64,000 nt of DNA from a virus: IMG/VR virus record IMGVR_UViG_3300025133_000030, positions 89,804 through 153,803 of that record; one strand, written 5' to 3'. Position 1 is the stretch's first letter, and every line of letters starts with the position of its first letter. The notes beneath the pieces were generated by a model, which had not been told where the DNA came from, searched no databases, and saw nothing but the letters and a program-made list of their open reading frames with translations. This document shows positions 18,800-28,100 of the stretch, one piece after another. A program made the position numbers and the translations under genes.

Positions 18800-19543
18800 A
18801 TGAGAGTATTGGTTATAGGCGATAGTTGTCTGGATGTATATAAATATGGAGAGTGCGATAGGTTATGTCCTGCTGCTCCTGTGCCTGTGTTTGTGCCTCT
18901 GAATGAGAAGAGGAATTACGGCATGGCAGGGAATGTCTACAATAACTTAGAATCCTTAGGAGTAGCGTGCGACTTGGTTACAAATCAAGAGCAAGTACTT
19001 AAAACCAGATTTGTCGATATATCATCAAACCACATGATAATGAGGATGGATCTAGGAGAGTCAGAAGTCAAACGAGTCTCAAATCTTCACAGGAGGTCGC
19101 TGAGTACCTTTGGTACAATAATAATATCAGATTATGATAAAGGTTTTTTAACCAGAGACGATATTAAGTTCATATGCGAAAATAACTCAAATGTTTTTAT
19201 TGATACAAAGAAGATATTAGGCAATTGGTGCAGGGATGCTAGGTTTATAAAAATAAACCACCACGAATATAAAAGATCTATTCATTTTATAGAGGAAAAT
19301 GATTGGGTACAAGAAAAGTTAATAATAACAAGAGGCTCTTCCGGTGCGGAACATAGGAATGAAACTTTTCCTGTAGAAAAGGTCGAAATTAAAGACCTTA
19401 CAGGAGCAGGAGACACTTTCCTAGCAGGGTTAGTCTGTCAATTTGTCAAAACAGAAGACATAAGTGGATCTATAATTTTTGCGAATGAGTGTGCAACAAA
19501 AGTAGTACAACAAAAGGGGGTTAACATATGTGGCGCAAAATAG
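18800..19543 (+). CDS. rfaE1: HldE-type heptose kinase domain (PfkB family), short
   Basis: 247 residues, PfkB/ribokinase fold. N-terminal [24 protein letters not shown] and [10 protein letters not shown] match D-glycero-beta-D-manno-heptose-7-phosphate kinase; the C-terminal anion hole and base are in DLTGAGDTF (G202-A-G-D205). It would make heptose 1,7-bisphosphate from heptose-7-phosphate and ATP. The HldE kinase domain normally has about 315 residues, so this copy is compact, with deletions in the central region. It overlaps the adenylyltransferase gene by 16 bases, so the two HldE functions are separate but coupled. Confidence 0.82.
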   Translation: MRVLVIGDSCLDVYKYGECDRLCPAAPVPVFVPLNEKRNYGMAGNVYNNLESLGVACDLVTNQEQVLKTRFVDISSNHMIMRMDLGESEVKRVSNLHRRSLSTFGTIIISDYDKGFLTRDDIKFICENNSNVFIDTKKILGNWCRDARFIKINHHEYKRSIHFIEENDWVQEKLIITRGSSGAEHRNETFPVEKVEIKDLTGAGDTFLAGLVCQFVKTEDISGSIIFANECATKVVQQKGVNICGAK

Positions 19544-19932
19544 AAGAGAAGAATGTCTGGGTAAACGGATGTTTTGATGTTCTCCATCGCGGCCACATAG
19601 AAATGCTTAAATACGCGAAAAGTCTTGGAACTCATTTGACAGTCGGCATAGACTCTGATAATAGAGTTAAGTTAGCAAAAGGGCCCAACAGACCTTTTAA
19701 TACTGAAGAAGATAGAAAATATATGTTAGAATCTATAAGCTGCGTAAATAAAGTTGTCGTTTTTGACACCGATGAAGAACTTAAGGAAAATATAAGAGAG
19801 AGCAATTCTTCCCTTATGATCGTAGGTTCGGATTGGCAAGGAAAAAAAGTGATAGGCGAAGAACTAGTAGAAAGCGTTTCTTTTTTCGATAGAGTTGGAG
19901 ACTATTCCACTACAAAGATATTAGAATCATGA
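19528..19932 (+). CDS. rfaE2: HldE-type heptose-1-phosphate adenylyltransferase
   Basis: 134 residues, nucleotidyltransferase of the cytidylyltransferase-like fold. The signature [11 protein letters not shown] (13-23; H20-x2-H23) binds the nucleotide triphosphate; GIDSD and a later SST/STTK-like end (YSTTKI) match the ISTT-type motif. This corresponds to the C-terminal domain of HldE (RfaE domain II), forming ADP-heptose from heptose-1-phosphate. AAGGGGG seven bases before the ATG is one of the strongest ribosome sites in the island. Paired with the kinase just upstream. Glycerol-3-phosphate cytidylyltransferase activity is a less likely alternative. Confidence 0.87.
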   Translation: MWRKIEEKNVWVNGCFDVLHRGHIEMLKYAKSLGTHLTVGIDSDNRVKLAKGPNRPFNTEEDRKYMLESISCVNKVVVFDTDEELKENIRESNSSLMIVGSDWQGKKVIGEELVESVSFFDRVGDYSTTKILES

Positions 19933-20879
19933 AATTGATAGTAGTAACAGGTTGCTTAGGGTTTATTGGGTCTCAAATCACTAGAGATTGCTTATCTAGG
20001 GGTTGGCGAGTTTATGGCATAGATAAGTTAACATACGCTGCAAACACAACATTATTAGACGAATTTTCGGAAAATGAAAACTTTTCCTTTGAGTTGAAGG
20101 ATATTTGTGAATTAAAAAGCATACCAGATTGCGACTACGTGATCAATACCGCAGCAGAAACCCATGTAGGTAACAGTATTATTGATAGCACTGAGTTCAC
20201 AAAATCCAATGTAGAGGGAACCAGAAATATTCTAGATATAATAAGAGCAAAGCCAAGCAACATATCAGAAAAGCCAGTTTTGTTACATTTTAGCACTGAT
20301 GAGGTATACGGGGACATAACCTCAGGTGCTCACACCGAGAAAGATCTGTTAAATCCAAGTAATCCGTATTCTGCTTCAAAGGCTGCAGCAGATCTCATGA
20401 TAACTGCATGGTCAAGAACATATGGTTTAGATTATGTAATCGTCAGGCCCACAAATAATTATGGGAATTATCAATACCCTGAAAAATTGATCCCTCTATC
20501 TGTTAAACACCTGCAACGGGGGAAAAAAATACAACTTCACGAAGCAGGAGAGCCAGTAAGAAACTGGCTACATGTGGAAGACACGTCAGCAGCTATATTG
20601 CAAATAATAGATAGCAACCAGAGAAACCAAATATTTAATATCTCAGGCGGATTCGAGCAAAAAAATGCAGAAACTGTTAGAAAGATAATTAATTCCTTTT
20701 TTGAGAGTAAAGTCAAATGGAAGCGGTATGTCGACCTAGAGCACACTCGTTTGGGTCAAGACGTGAGGTACTCTTTAGACGATTCTAAAATAAGATCAAT
20801 TGGCTGGTCACCAGTTAAGAAATTCGACCAAGAAATAGTAAAAATAGTTAACTTTTACAAAGAAAATTTCAGATGGTAA
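19929..20879 (+). CDS. rmlB: dTDP-glucose 4,6-dehydratase-like SDR (RmlB type)
   Basis: 316 residues, extended SDR. NAD loop [27 protein letters not shown], the active-site STDEVYGD (Thr-Asp-Glu triad of 4,6-dehydratases), YSASKAA (Y-x3-K) and [18 protein letters not shown]. These are the hallmarks of RmlB, which converts dTDP-glucose to dTDP-4-keto-6-deoxyglucose. The [14 protein letters not shown] segment is close to the family GxGxxxRDWxxVxDH. Substrate could also be another NDP-hexose. It is the last gene of the glycan island; its ATG overlaps the previous TGA. Its product would suit the DegT aminotransferase and GNAT genes. Confidence 0.87.
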   Translation: MKLIVVTGCLGFIGSQITRDCLSRGWRVYGIDKLTYAANTTLLDEFSENENFSFELKDICELKSIPDCDYVINTAAETHVGNSIIDSTEFTKSNVEGTRNILDIIRAKPSNISEKPVLLHFSTDEVYGDITSGAHTEKDLLNPSNPYSASKAAADLMITAWSRTYGLDYVIVRPTNNYGNYQYPEKLIPLSVKHLQRGKKIQLHEAGEPVRNWLHVEDTSAAILQIIDSNQRNQIFNISGGFEQKNAETVRKIINSFFESKVKWKRYVDLEHTRLGQDVRYSLDDSKIRSIGWSPVKKFDQEIVKIVNFYKENFRW

Positions 20880-20898
20880 AACTAACAAAGGAGTTAAA

Positions 20899-21129
20899 AT
20901 GAAACTTTCAAATCAAGCAATAGGAGCACTTATGATGGCTCTTCAGAAGTGCATCATGGAACAGATCGACATCGTGGAAATCTTACAGGATTTTGAATTG
21001 GACACAAATGCAGATAACCAGATAGTGGTAAGTAATTCTCCACTTATCTCAGCACCAACAACCACAGATTTAAAAGAGCAAGCATCAGCGTTTGCCGATG
21101 AGACCAACAGTACTGTTGGTTCAGATTGA
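20899..21129 (+). CDS. Small conserved-type phage protein, unknown
   Basis: 76 residues. The N-terminal half (KLSNQAIGALMMALQKCIMEQIDIVEIL) is an amphipathic helix pair; the C-terminal half is Ser/Thr/Asn-rich and likely disordered. A strong AAAGGAG precedes the ATG, pointing to high expression. Its stop overlaps the next ATG (TGATG). The opening resembles small unassigned proteins I associate with T4-like marine phages, but no function is known to me. It begins the block that leads to the sigma factor gene. Confidence 0.6.
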   Translation: MKLSNQAIGALMMALQKCIMEQIDIVEILQDFELDTNADNQIVVSNSPLISAPTTTDLKEQASAFADETNSTVGSD

Positions 21130-21383
21130 TGCCGAAGTATTTCTATCGGTGTAGTTCATGTGAAAATGAATTAGAAGTTTACCACTCTATGAGTGAAAAG
21201 CTTAAAGATTGCAAGGAGTGTGAGACATCCGGGTCTCTAGTCCGTGTGCCATCGCTAGCTGGCACGACAAAGTTTGTAAAATCTTCACCCACCAAAGCCG
21301 GCGCAGTCGTACGCCAGTTTATAGAAGACGCTAAGGCAGACCTTAAATATCAAAAGAAAGAAGCAAAAAAGGAGGGCTTGTAA
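21129..21383 (+). CDS. FmdB-like zinc ribbon protein
   Basis: 84 residues from ATG 21,129, which overlaps the previous TGA. A zinc ribbon is formed by C8-x2-C11 and C28-x2-C31, in the FmdB-like context YFYRCSSCENELEVYHSM. The C-terminal part (residues 55-84) is a charged helix rich in Lys. Phage zinc ribbon proteins of this type are often near transcription or packaging genes; here the sigma factor gene lies two genes downstream. Regulatory DNA or RNA binding is plausible but unproven. Confidence 0.75.
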   Translation: MPKYFYRCSSCENELEVYHSMSEKLKDCKECETSGSLVRVPSLAGTTKFVKSSPTKAGAVVRQFIEDAKADLKYQKKEAKKEGL

Positions 21384-21700
21384 TGTTATACGTCATGTTG
21401 GGTATATCTTTGGTAGCTAATATTGGATTTATATTATATTTAAAGGTTGTATTACAGAAATTATACTTTGTGTCTGAAAATATATCAACCTTGTTATCGA
21501 TGGTATCACAATACGGCTCACACCTAGGTATAATTAGTGAATCTGAAATGTACTATGGAGACGAAAGTTTGCAGGCCCTTCAGGATCACACTAAGATGAT
21601 ATTAGAGGAAATTGAAGAGTACAAGGAAATATATTCTCTCTTTGACAGTGATATAGATATAGAAGCAGAACAGTCAGAACAGGAGAGTCCAGATGCCTAG
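21383..21700 (+). CDS. Small single-span membrane protein, unknown
   Basis: 105 residues. Residues 2-24 are a transmembrane helix (VMLGISLVANIGFILYLKVV), followed by a helical, increasingly acidic cytoplasmic tail (EEIEEYKEI, then DSDIDIEAEQSEQES). GGAGG lies before the ATG, which overlaps the preceding stop. The end overlaps the sigma factor start. No family recognised. It may be a membrane-associated accessory protein; a holin is possible by size but has no supporting context such as an adjacent soluble endolysin. Confidence 0.6.
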   Translation: MLYVMLGISLVANIGFILYLKVVLQKLYFVSENISTLLSMVSQYGSHLGIISESEMYYGDESLQALQDHTKMILEEIEEYKEIYSLFDSDIDIEAEQSEQESPDA

Positions 21701-22379
21701 AAAGAAAAAGAAGAATTATTATTTTACACAAGTCCACGAAGATGCAATAGCAGAGTATATCTTATCTGAGGATCACTCACACAGGTCAGACCTTTATGTA
21801 AAGGTAATTGGACCGGCTCTAAATGAAATGGTTGATAAAATAATTTATACTTACAAATTTACGACTCTTCCAAATATAGATTCACTAAGAGACGAATGCA
21901 AAGTGTGGTTAACAACGGTAATAGATAAGTATGATCCGAACAAGGGATCAAAAGCATTCTCCTATTTCAGCGTTATAACCAAGAATTGGTTTATTCATAA
22001 AGTTAAGAAAAATTCAAAAAAGACAAGAATCGAAGTAGGTTATGAAGATCTTCCAAAAGAATTAGAAATGATTCATATGTCGGCCCAAAACACCTATGTA
22101 CAAGACCGCGAAAAGTTAGAATTCATGAATCTACTGAAAAGAGAAATGGATTCGTGGGACACGGGCAAGCTTAAGGAAAACGAAAAAAAGGTATTAGAAG
22201 CTGTTAAAATACTCATGACTGACGCTGAGGATATCGAGATTTTCAACAAAAAGGCTATTTATTTATATATAAGAGAAATCACTGGATTAAAAACAAAACA
22301 AGTAGTCAACAACCTTAATAAGATGAGATCTCGATATAAGATTTTTGTCAGGCGTTGGCACGAGGGTAGCATTAGATGA
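21693..22379 (+). CDS. gp55: Late-transcription sigma factor, T4 gp55-like
   Basis: 228 residues. The segment from about residue 65 (RDECKVWLTTVIDKYDPNKGSKAFSYFSVITKNWF) is a sigma70 region 2-like core helix pair with the aromatic FSYFSVITKNWFIHKVKK that melts the -10 element. A basic N-terminus (PRKKKKNYYF) and a helical C-terminal part follow; region 4 is absent, as in T4 gp55. It would direct the host RNA polymerase to late promoters, working with a sliding clamp. GGAGAG precedes the ATG. It sits directly upstream of the tail gene block it is expected to control. Confidence 0.8.
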   Translation: MPRKKKKNYYFTQVHEDAIAEYILSEDHSHRSDLYVKVIGPALNEMVDKIIYTYKFTTLPNIDSLRDECKVWLTTVIDKYDPNKGSKAFSYFSVITKNWFIHKVKKNSKKTRIEVGYEDLPKELEMIHMSAQNTYVQDREKLEFMNLLKREMDSWDTGKLKENEKKVLEAVKILMTDAEDIEIFNKKAIYLYIREITGLKTKQVVNNLNKMRSRYKIFVRRWHEGSIR

Positions 22380-22666
22380 AGAGTTTCGATGAATTTGTGG
22401 AAGAGGCGTTGAGAAATATAAATGAAGACAGGGCTGCAGCCAAGAGTTTGCTAACAGATGTTATGCTTTATATTAAGAAATCTGACGATAGACAGAGAGA
22501 ATTTGGCCTCATCGCCGCAAAATACCTCGAAACCCTCCAGAGGTCAAATGAGCAAATGGTCAAATTGACTTCTATAATGCATCGTCGAGATGATACTTCT
22601 ACTGAATTATCCGAGGAGGATAAGCAGAATGTTTTTGATATTATAAACGAAGAGGAGAAATCTTAA
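22376..22666 (+). CDS. Small helical protein downstream of sigma factor, unknown
   Basis: 96 residues, acidic at both ends and wholly helical in appearance (SFDEFVEEALRNI at the start, EEDKQNVFDIINEEEK at the end). Start overlaps the sigma gene stop (ATGA), implying coupled translation and a shared role. By size, charge and position it could be a gp33-like late-transcription co-activator, but there is no sequence signature to prove this; a terminase small-subunit-like role is another option. GAGGAG in its 3' end serves as the ribosome site for the lysin gene. Confidence 0.55.
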   Translation: MKSFDEFVEEALRNINEDRAAAKSLLTDVMLYIKKSDDRQREFGLIAAKYLETLQRSNEQMVKLTSIMHRRDDTSTELSEEDKQNVFDIINEEEKS

Positions 22667-22667
22667 A

Positions 22668-24095
22668 GTGGTTAAGGTTTTGCCACAGGCATCTAGATTT
22701 TCGGGCACCAAGCGAAAAGATAATGCGATTCTCAAGAATGTTCAAACAGACCTTGCTAGAAAGCTAGCCGAGCAGGCTCTTTTAGAGCAAAGCTTTTATT
22801 CAAATAAATATTATTACGGGATCGTTGTCGCCCTTGAGCGAGTCAACCAGTCGACACCTAGGAACAAGACACCAGCAGACGAAGAAGCCTCAGCCGGCGG
22901 AGCTAATTTTGGTGATCTAACACCCATCGACGGTGGCGACCTAAATCATTACTCTGCAAGGATACATGTCCCTAGGGCATCCTCTGTTCCTTCTCCTAGG
23001 GCTGTTATTGAACTCGAAAAGGATCCAAAAAACAGAGACATGCATGATGCTCACATGTATCCGATAGCAAGAGGGCAAGTACCCGGAACTCTTAGTCCCG
23101 GAGACGTTGTAAAAGTCCGACTAGTTCCAGATACAGATGAATTTTTTATTATTGCTGCTTTTGAGTCTACTGGTTTGACTCCTTGTGATTTGTTAAGTGA
23201 AAATTTTGATGGAACCGAGCCGCACATCGATGCCGAAAGAGCTGAAAGCAGAGACGACACAGAACGAAAACAGGTTCCAGCGCCTGCAACATGCGACGAG
23301 CACGTAAAGGTGGGAGATGATGAAGGCACCGCCGCAAAAGTCTGGGATTTTCGGTCCCCAATCAAAGACACTACATGGGCAAATAATAAATCTAGATGCT
23401 TCTATTCATCTCGTGGAAAAGGTGTGACTCACTATGGTATAGACTTGGGGACTACGATGGGCGAAGAAGTCTTTGCATGCGGCTACGGGGAGATAAGGAC
23501 TGTACGCCCTTATCATGTATACCAATCAGCAGTTAAAGCAGTGTATGAGTACCTGAGAAGCAGAACAGATCTGAACCCCGATGGATTTATGCCGGCATTT
23601 AGTACCTTACTAGCTTCAGAGGGCTCGGACCCTGCCCGCGGCGCTATAACCAATAAAGTCTTTTCAGACTTCATCAAGAAACGTCTCTATCTTGAGTCCG
23701 AGCACGAGCAGATCCGGAGAAAAGTGAGTACTTATCGTGCCGGAACATTTCTTGAGATTAAACACATCGGTGCCCCTGCAAAGTTGGTTAGTCGTTATAT
23801 ACATGTAGCTCCCCTAGCCGGGTTAAGTGCCGGCGACATCGTCAAAGCCGGCGACCTAATCGGCCACGTTACAAAGACTGGAATTATCAACGGCCGTCCA
23901 CATGTTCATTTTGAGTTAGTAACCGACAATGATACTGTCTGGGCTCCATATGGCGTTCGACCCGGTCCGAAACAATCTGGATATAGGAAATTTGCCGTTA
24001 ACCCCGGAGCGCTGATTCCCGGCCTCGAAGCATGGATTCACAATTGCCCAGAAATGACCCCCCATGGCGGCGTCACTTGGACAAACTGCAATTAG
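22668..24095 (+). CDS. Tail-associated lysin with M23 endopeptidase domain
   Basis: 475 residues, GTG start with GAGGAG upstream. Residues 45-170 look like a beta-rich OB-type domain (YYGIVVALERV, ARIHVPRA, GDVVKVRLVPDTDEFFI), as in baseplate hub proteins. The C-terminal domain is an M23 (LytM/lysostaphin) metallopeptidase: zinc ligands H255 and D259 in HYGIDLG, and H412-V-H414 in PHVHFEL. About 70 extra residues, mostly helical, are inserted between the two motif halves compared with a minimal M23 domain. It should cut peptidoglycan cross-links during DNA entry. First gene of the tail block, in the place of the T4 gp5 lysozyme hub. Confidence 0.85.
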   Translation: MVKVLPQASRFSGTKRKDNAILKNVQTDLARKLAEQALLEQSFYSNKYYYGIVVALERVNQSTPRNKTPADEEASAGGANFGDLTPIDGGDLNHYSARIHVPRASSVPSPRAVIELEKDPKNRDMHDAHMYPIARGQVPGTLSPGDVVKVRLVPDTDEFFIIAAFESTGLTPCDLLSENFDGTEPHIDAERAESRDDTERKQVPAPATCDEHVKVGDDEGTAAKVWDFRSPIKDTTWANNKSRCFYSSRGKGVTHYGIDLGTTMGEEVFACGYGEIRTVRPYHVYQSAVKAVYEYLRSRTDLNPDGFMPAFSTLLASEGSDPARGAITNKVFSDFIKKRLYLESEHEQIRRKVSTYRAGTFLEIKHIGAPAKLVSRYIHVAPLAGLSAGDIVKAGDLIGHVTKTGIINGRPHVHFELVTDNDTVWAPYGVRPGPKQSGYRKFAVNPGALIPGLEAWIHNCPEMTPHGGVTWTNCN

Positions 24096-24110
24096 CATAA
24101 GGAAGGTACG

Positions 24111-25130
24111 ATGTCAGGAAAGAACTCTCTACAAACAAAACTACCGGTAGAATCTCGCGGCCGAAGACATAATAGTCAATATTTGACCCCGAAGCAAATA
24201 AGGCAAAACAAGGGAAAGCCCGAAGAAGAAGCAGGCCTTTTTTGCGACATCAATAATTTTGATCCTATACCGTTATATAGAAAGGCTCCGGGCGAGACCG
24301 TCGTCGGTTACGCAAATAACGCAATAATTGTAATAGGTCACGATCGACCTGCAGGTTTTGATAGCGGTTATGGCGGGAAGGGATTCAACGCGGCATCTGA
24401 CATCTTTTTATGTGCCGGCCTAAATGGTACTGACCCAAAGGCATATTTCGACGGATCTAAAGTGGAAGTGGATAGAAGCCCCCACAATGATTCCGCTTTC
24501 ATTCATATAAGTCAAATGAGCGACGTGGATGAAAATTTGGGCCTAGGAACGACGTTCTTGGGCACACCAGACGAATATATACATTCAGCAGGTAAATCCT
24601 CTATATCCCTCAAAGCTGATCATTTAAGGATTGTAGGGAGAGAGGGCGTCGTGATTATGGGCCGCGGCACAGATTCTAGAAACTCCCAAGGTGGGGGGAT
24701 AATTGGCATTCCCGGGGTTCACTTGGTCGGCAACTGGGAAAACGAGGCGATGATGGGACAACAAGAGCCGCTAGTCAAGGGAACTAAACTAGTACAGTTT
24801 TTGGAAGAGTTCATGAGCGAAATGCAAGAGTTTGTCGACACGTTTAACAAATTTCTCAATTTCCAGATGAAATTCAATGAGGCCATCGCGTCTCATAGTC
24901 ACATCGGGTTTATGGGTGTCAATGTGATGCCTTCGATAAAGTTGCAGCTTCAAGGTATAGAAACACAGTTTAAATCTTTTGACGTAGCTCTCGACACCCT
25001 GAAGGGCGACTATAGCTCGCAAGGTATGTCCTTTCAGTATCTCGGCGGCGCAGACCCTAAGACAGGAATTAAATCTGAACCCGGCCTTCTTTCTGATCAT
25101 ATTTTGAGTAAACATAATACAACAAATTAA
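24111..25130 (+). CDS. Baseplate/spike-like structural protein
   Basis: 339 residues. The central part contains short beta-strand repeats of spike type (SISLKADHLRIVGREGVVIMGRG, read in segments around residues 165-187) and Gly-rich turns. The segment from 225 to 300 is a helical region (EFMSEMQEFVDTFNKFL) with HSHIGF, a short His motif reminiscent of metal-binding tips of phage spikes. A strong AAGGAAGG lies before the ATG. Position between the M23 lysin and the giant virion protein suggests a baseplate hub or puncturing device part. Not assigned to a named T4 homologue. Confidence 0.6.
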   Translation: MSGKNSLQTKLPVESRGRRHNSQYLTPKQIRQNKGKPEEEAGLFCDINNFDPIPLYRKAPGETVVGYANNAIIVIGHDRPAGFDSGYGGKGFNAASDIFLCAGLNGTDPKAYFDGSKVEVDRSPHNDSAFIHISQMSDVDENLGLGTTFLGTPDEYIHSAGKSSISLKADHLRIVGREGVVIMGRGTDSRNSQGGGIIGIPGVHLVGNWENEAMMGQQEPLVKGTKLVQFLEEFMSEMQEFVDTFNKFLNFQMKFNEAIASHSHIGFMGVNVMPSIKLQLQGIETQFKSFDVALDTLKGDYSSQGMSFQYLGGADPKTGIKSEPGLLSDHILSKHNTTN

Positions 25131-25165
25131 TTAATTTTCTAATTAGGTACATAAAGGCTTAAAAT

Positions 25166-28100
25166 ATGGCAAGAATACCCGGAACAGCAGTAACCCAAAG
25201 ATCCCCCATGACCCAAGCTCAACGCGAGCTTGAGAATTCATACGACTGGAGAACTCTAGAAGAGCCCAAGTACGTCCCGAATGAGGCGGCATACGTCGTT
25301 AATATAAAGACTCCATACGCTTCATCTCGCGGCGGAGGTATCGGAGTTGATGAATCTCAATTAGCTGATATAAAAGCATGGGCCCGAACTCAGGCCATAA
25401 AGAAGATCTTCGACTTTTATGATAAAAAGTGTGTATTCTTGTCTGGTGGCAACCCGGAACCGCACGATTCTTGGAGACAGAGATATCCGGGACTGGGTGA
25501 GGGCATACACGAATCTTGGAGAAACTATCTAATAGAGAGTAATCCTCCAGCCAGTGGAGAGAGATCTGTTGACGGGTTCACGTGGAATTCTAGAGAATTA
25601 GCAGGGATTCTAGGAATTACCTTTGAAGAGATAACTATAGAAGATTATTATAATGAACCATCTTTCGGTGACCCAACTGATTGGTTCATTTCCAGTCGCC
25701 CCGGATCAACAATACAAGTTAAGGTGCTTTTTGCAGCAGACTATGTAGACGCAATTCCTCAAAATATAGAAGGGTACACTGGCTCTGGAGGCCTTTCTCG
25801 TAACGCCAAAAAAAGTCTCATAGCGAAAATGGCAACATACCCTCTCTTCGGGACACCAGAAGAGACAAGAAGAGGAAGAACAATAATAGATCCCGGCTCA
25901 GCCCGGGCAAGAGATTATTCAGACGTCAGAAGAAACGTAGGAACTCTAGATGCTGCGCTTTCAGGCGACGAAACCGCGAAAGACACTATTAGAAAATCAG
26001 CCCAGCGAGGGTTCGAGCAAAGCAGAACAAAGAGGGAGTTCGATTATTATAATAGAAAGTTCAAACTAAAGGGTCCGTATCGCCAAGACCAAGATCCCTT
26101 TAGTGCACCAGATAATCAATCGTTTACTAGCGCTATAGCATCGGCAAGAGACCAAGGCGCTTTGGTCGGGGCGAAAGTTTTAGCTAGAGAGTTAGCAGTA
26201 AACGAAGGAAAGAATTACTTAAAATCTTCAATGAAGCAAGGTGCCAATGCTGCCTATGACAAATCTGCAAGAAAAGCCGCCGTCGCCGCAGCAAAGTCCA
26301 ACAACAAGAAGGGTGAAGATTTAGCTAATATTGATAGTCCAGTCGTGACTAGGAGATATGAAACTAGAAACTTTTTGGAGAAAATTGAATTTGTAGCAAA
26401 GTCTCTAGAGGAATTTGACAAAGATGTTAAAAAATTCAGGGAGAGCGGTGGAGAAATTTACTTCTCGTTTCTTGCACCATTCGAAGGGGAAGCAGAGGAA
26501 ATAAAAAGACAACAAAAAGAAGCTCAAGAGAAAATTTATTCTGATAAGAGAAAAGGTGTTTACGGTACCGGCCCTGAGCGCCATGACAAGGCAGCACGAG
26601 CCGTCGAAAAGTCAGATGAAGAGGTAATCGCTCGTATCCATTCCCAGAGCATGCAGAAATTAAATCTAAAGAGGGAGGCAAATAGCCTAAGGCAAATAGC
26701 GAATAGCCTTGCAGGGTTTTTATCAGACAATACGGAAGTATACAAGAAGGATCACAAGGAAAGGTGGAAAGCTGGCTCTGGCATACCCATGTCGCCGTTT
26801 AATCAGGGTTTCGCAGGGCAAGGTCCATTTTTGGATATCAATTTCCACATATTAAACAAACAAACTGAACCACTGATTGACATTGATTTCCCGACAGGCA
26901 CTGCCCTGACCGCGGCTATGGATTATCATGGCCCCGGAAGACACAAGAAATTCCCAACAGCAGACGCTATAGACGAAGAATTGTCTCAATATATTGAGGA
27001 GGTGGGCATCAGTGGTCGACTCGCCAGTGTTACATATATCGACAAAGGATTTGTCGAGTATCCCTGCCTCTATAATGTCGGTGCATTCATGAAATCGGGA
27101 GGCTTCACTAACCCGGTATCTGTTGGGTATCTTTTCCAACTAGACACGATGTATGATGAGCTTATGGCACTAAACAGTTGCCGCGAGATTGGCGCTGGCA
27201 TACCATCATTTCCGTTCATATTTAGATTTACGTATCCGGGACTTCAAATAAAGCCAGCAAAACCAACGGCTAAAGCTAAATTTAAGCTAGGAAGCTCTGT
27301 AAAGACTGAAGCCGAAGGTATAAAAGAAGACGCAATATATAGCAGCAAGATGGCAAAACGCGATGCTGGCGGCGCTCTCAAGGGTGCTTCGAATTATGTA
27401 GCGCAAAAACTACCGTACGGCAACATATGCACGCTCAAGGAGCTTCATCAAAAATTCCTGAAAAAGTTCAGCCTTAGTAAAATCTTGTGTGATCTTTACG
27501 CCTGTTTTCAGCTTCCCGGAATTCCAGACATAAGCTTGTGGCAGCCGAAGTTCTCGATGCCCAAATTTAAGAAGTCTAAAACCGGCTGGCCAAAGATAAA
27601 TCTCAAAGACGCATTGAAAGAGATGATCGTGAGGTTTCTTTGCGGATTAATTACAGAATTGATAAATGCAGTCAATTCCCCTGATTGCGATGCTTGGAAG
27701 GAATTTGCAGGAGATCTTATTGGAGGCATAATAGAGGATATAAAGGCAGAATTGAATCAGGCACTCGAAAATATAGTTCCGGGCCTAGGTCAAGCAGCTT
27801 TCGGTCTACCGGAACTAGAAAGAGAAGATGCCTGCCCAGATCTTGGAGGTGTTACTCCGACACCCAATAGATTAGGTACGCAAAACCAACAGTTACTGTC
27901 TGCTTCGTCTGTGTCCGACTTGGTTGAAAAGCTTTCTCACGCTCTCCGTCCAAGTGAATTTTGCTCTCTCTTGGCTGGCGAGCCTGACGAAATGACGTTG
28001 CAAGTAGTAAACGTCATGATAGATTCTAGATATCCCGCGCTTAGAACTATTTTTACTACAAATGACATCATAATGAGTGTTTTTTCAGCCCTTGGATCAA

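Noticed and set aside
19929-20879. This SDR as GDP-mannose 4,6-dehydratase
   Set aside because: STDEVYG and the AETHVGNSI segment match RmlB rather than the GMD motifs.
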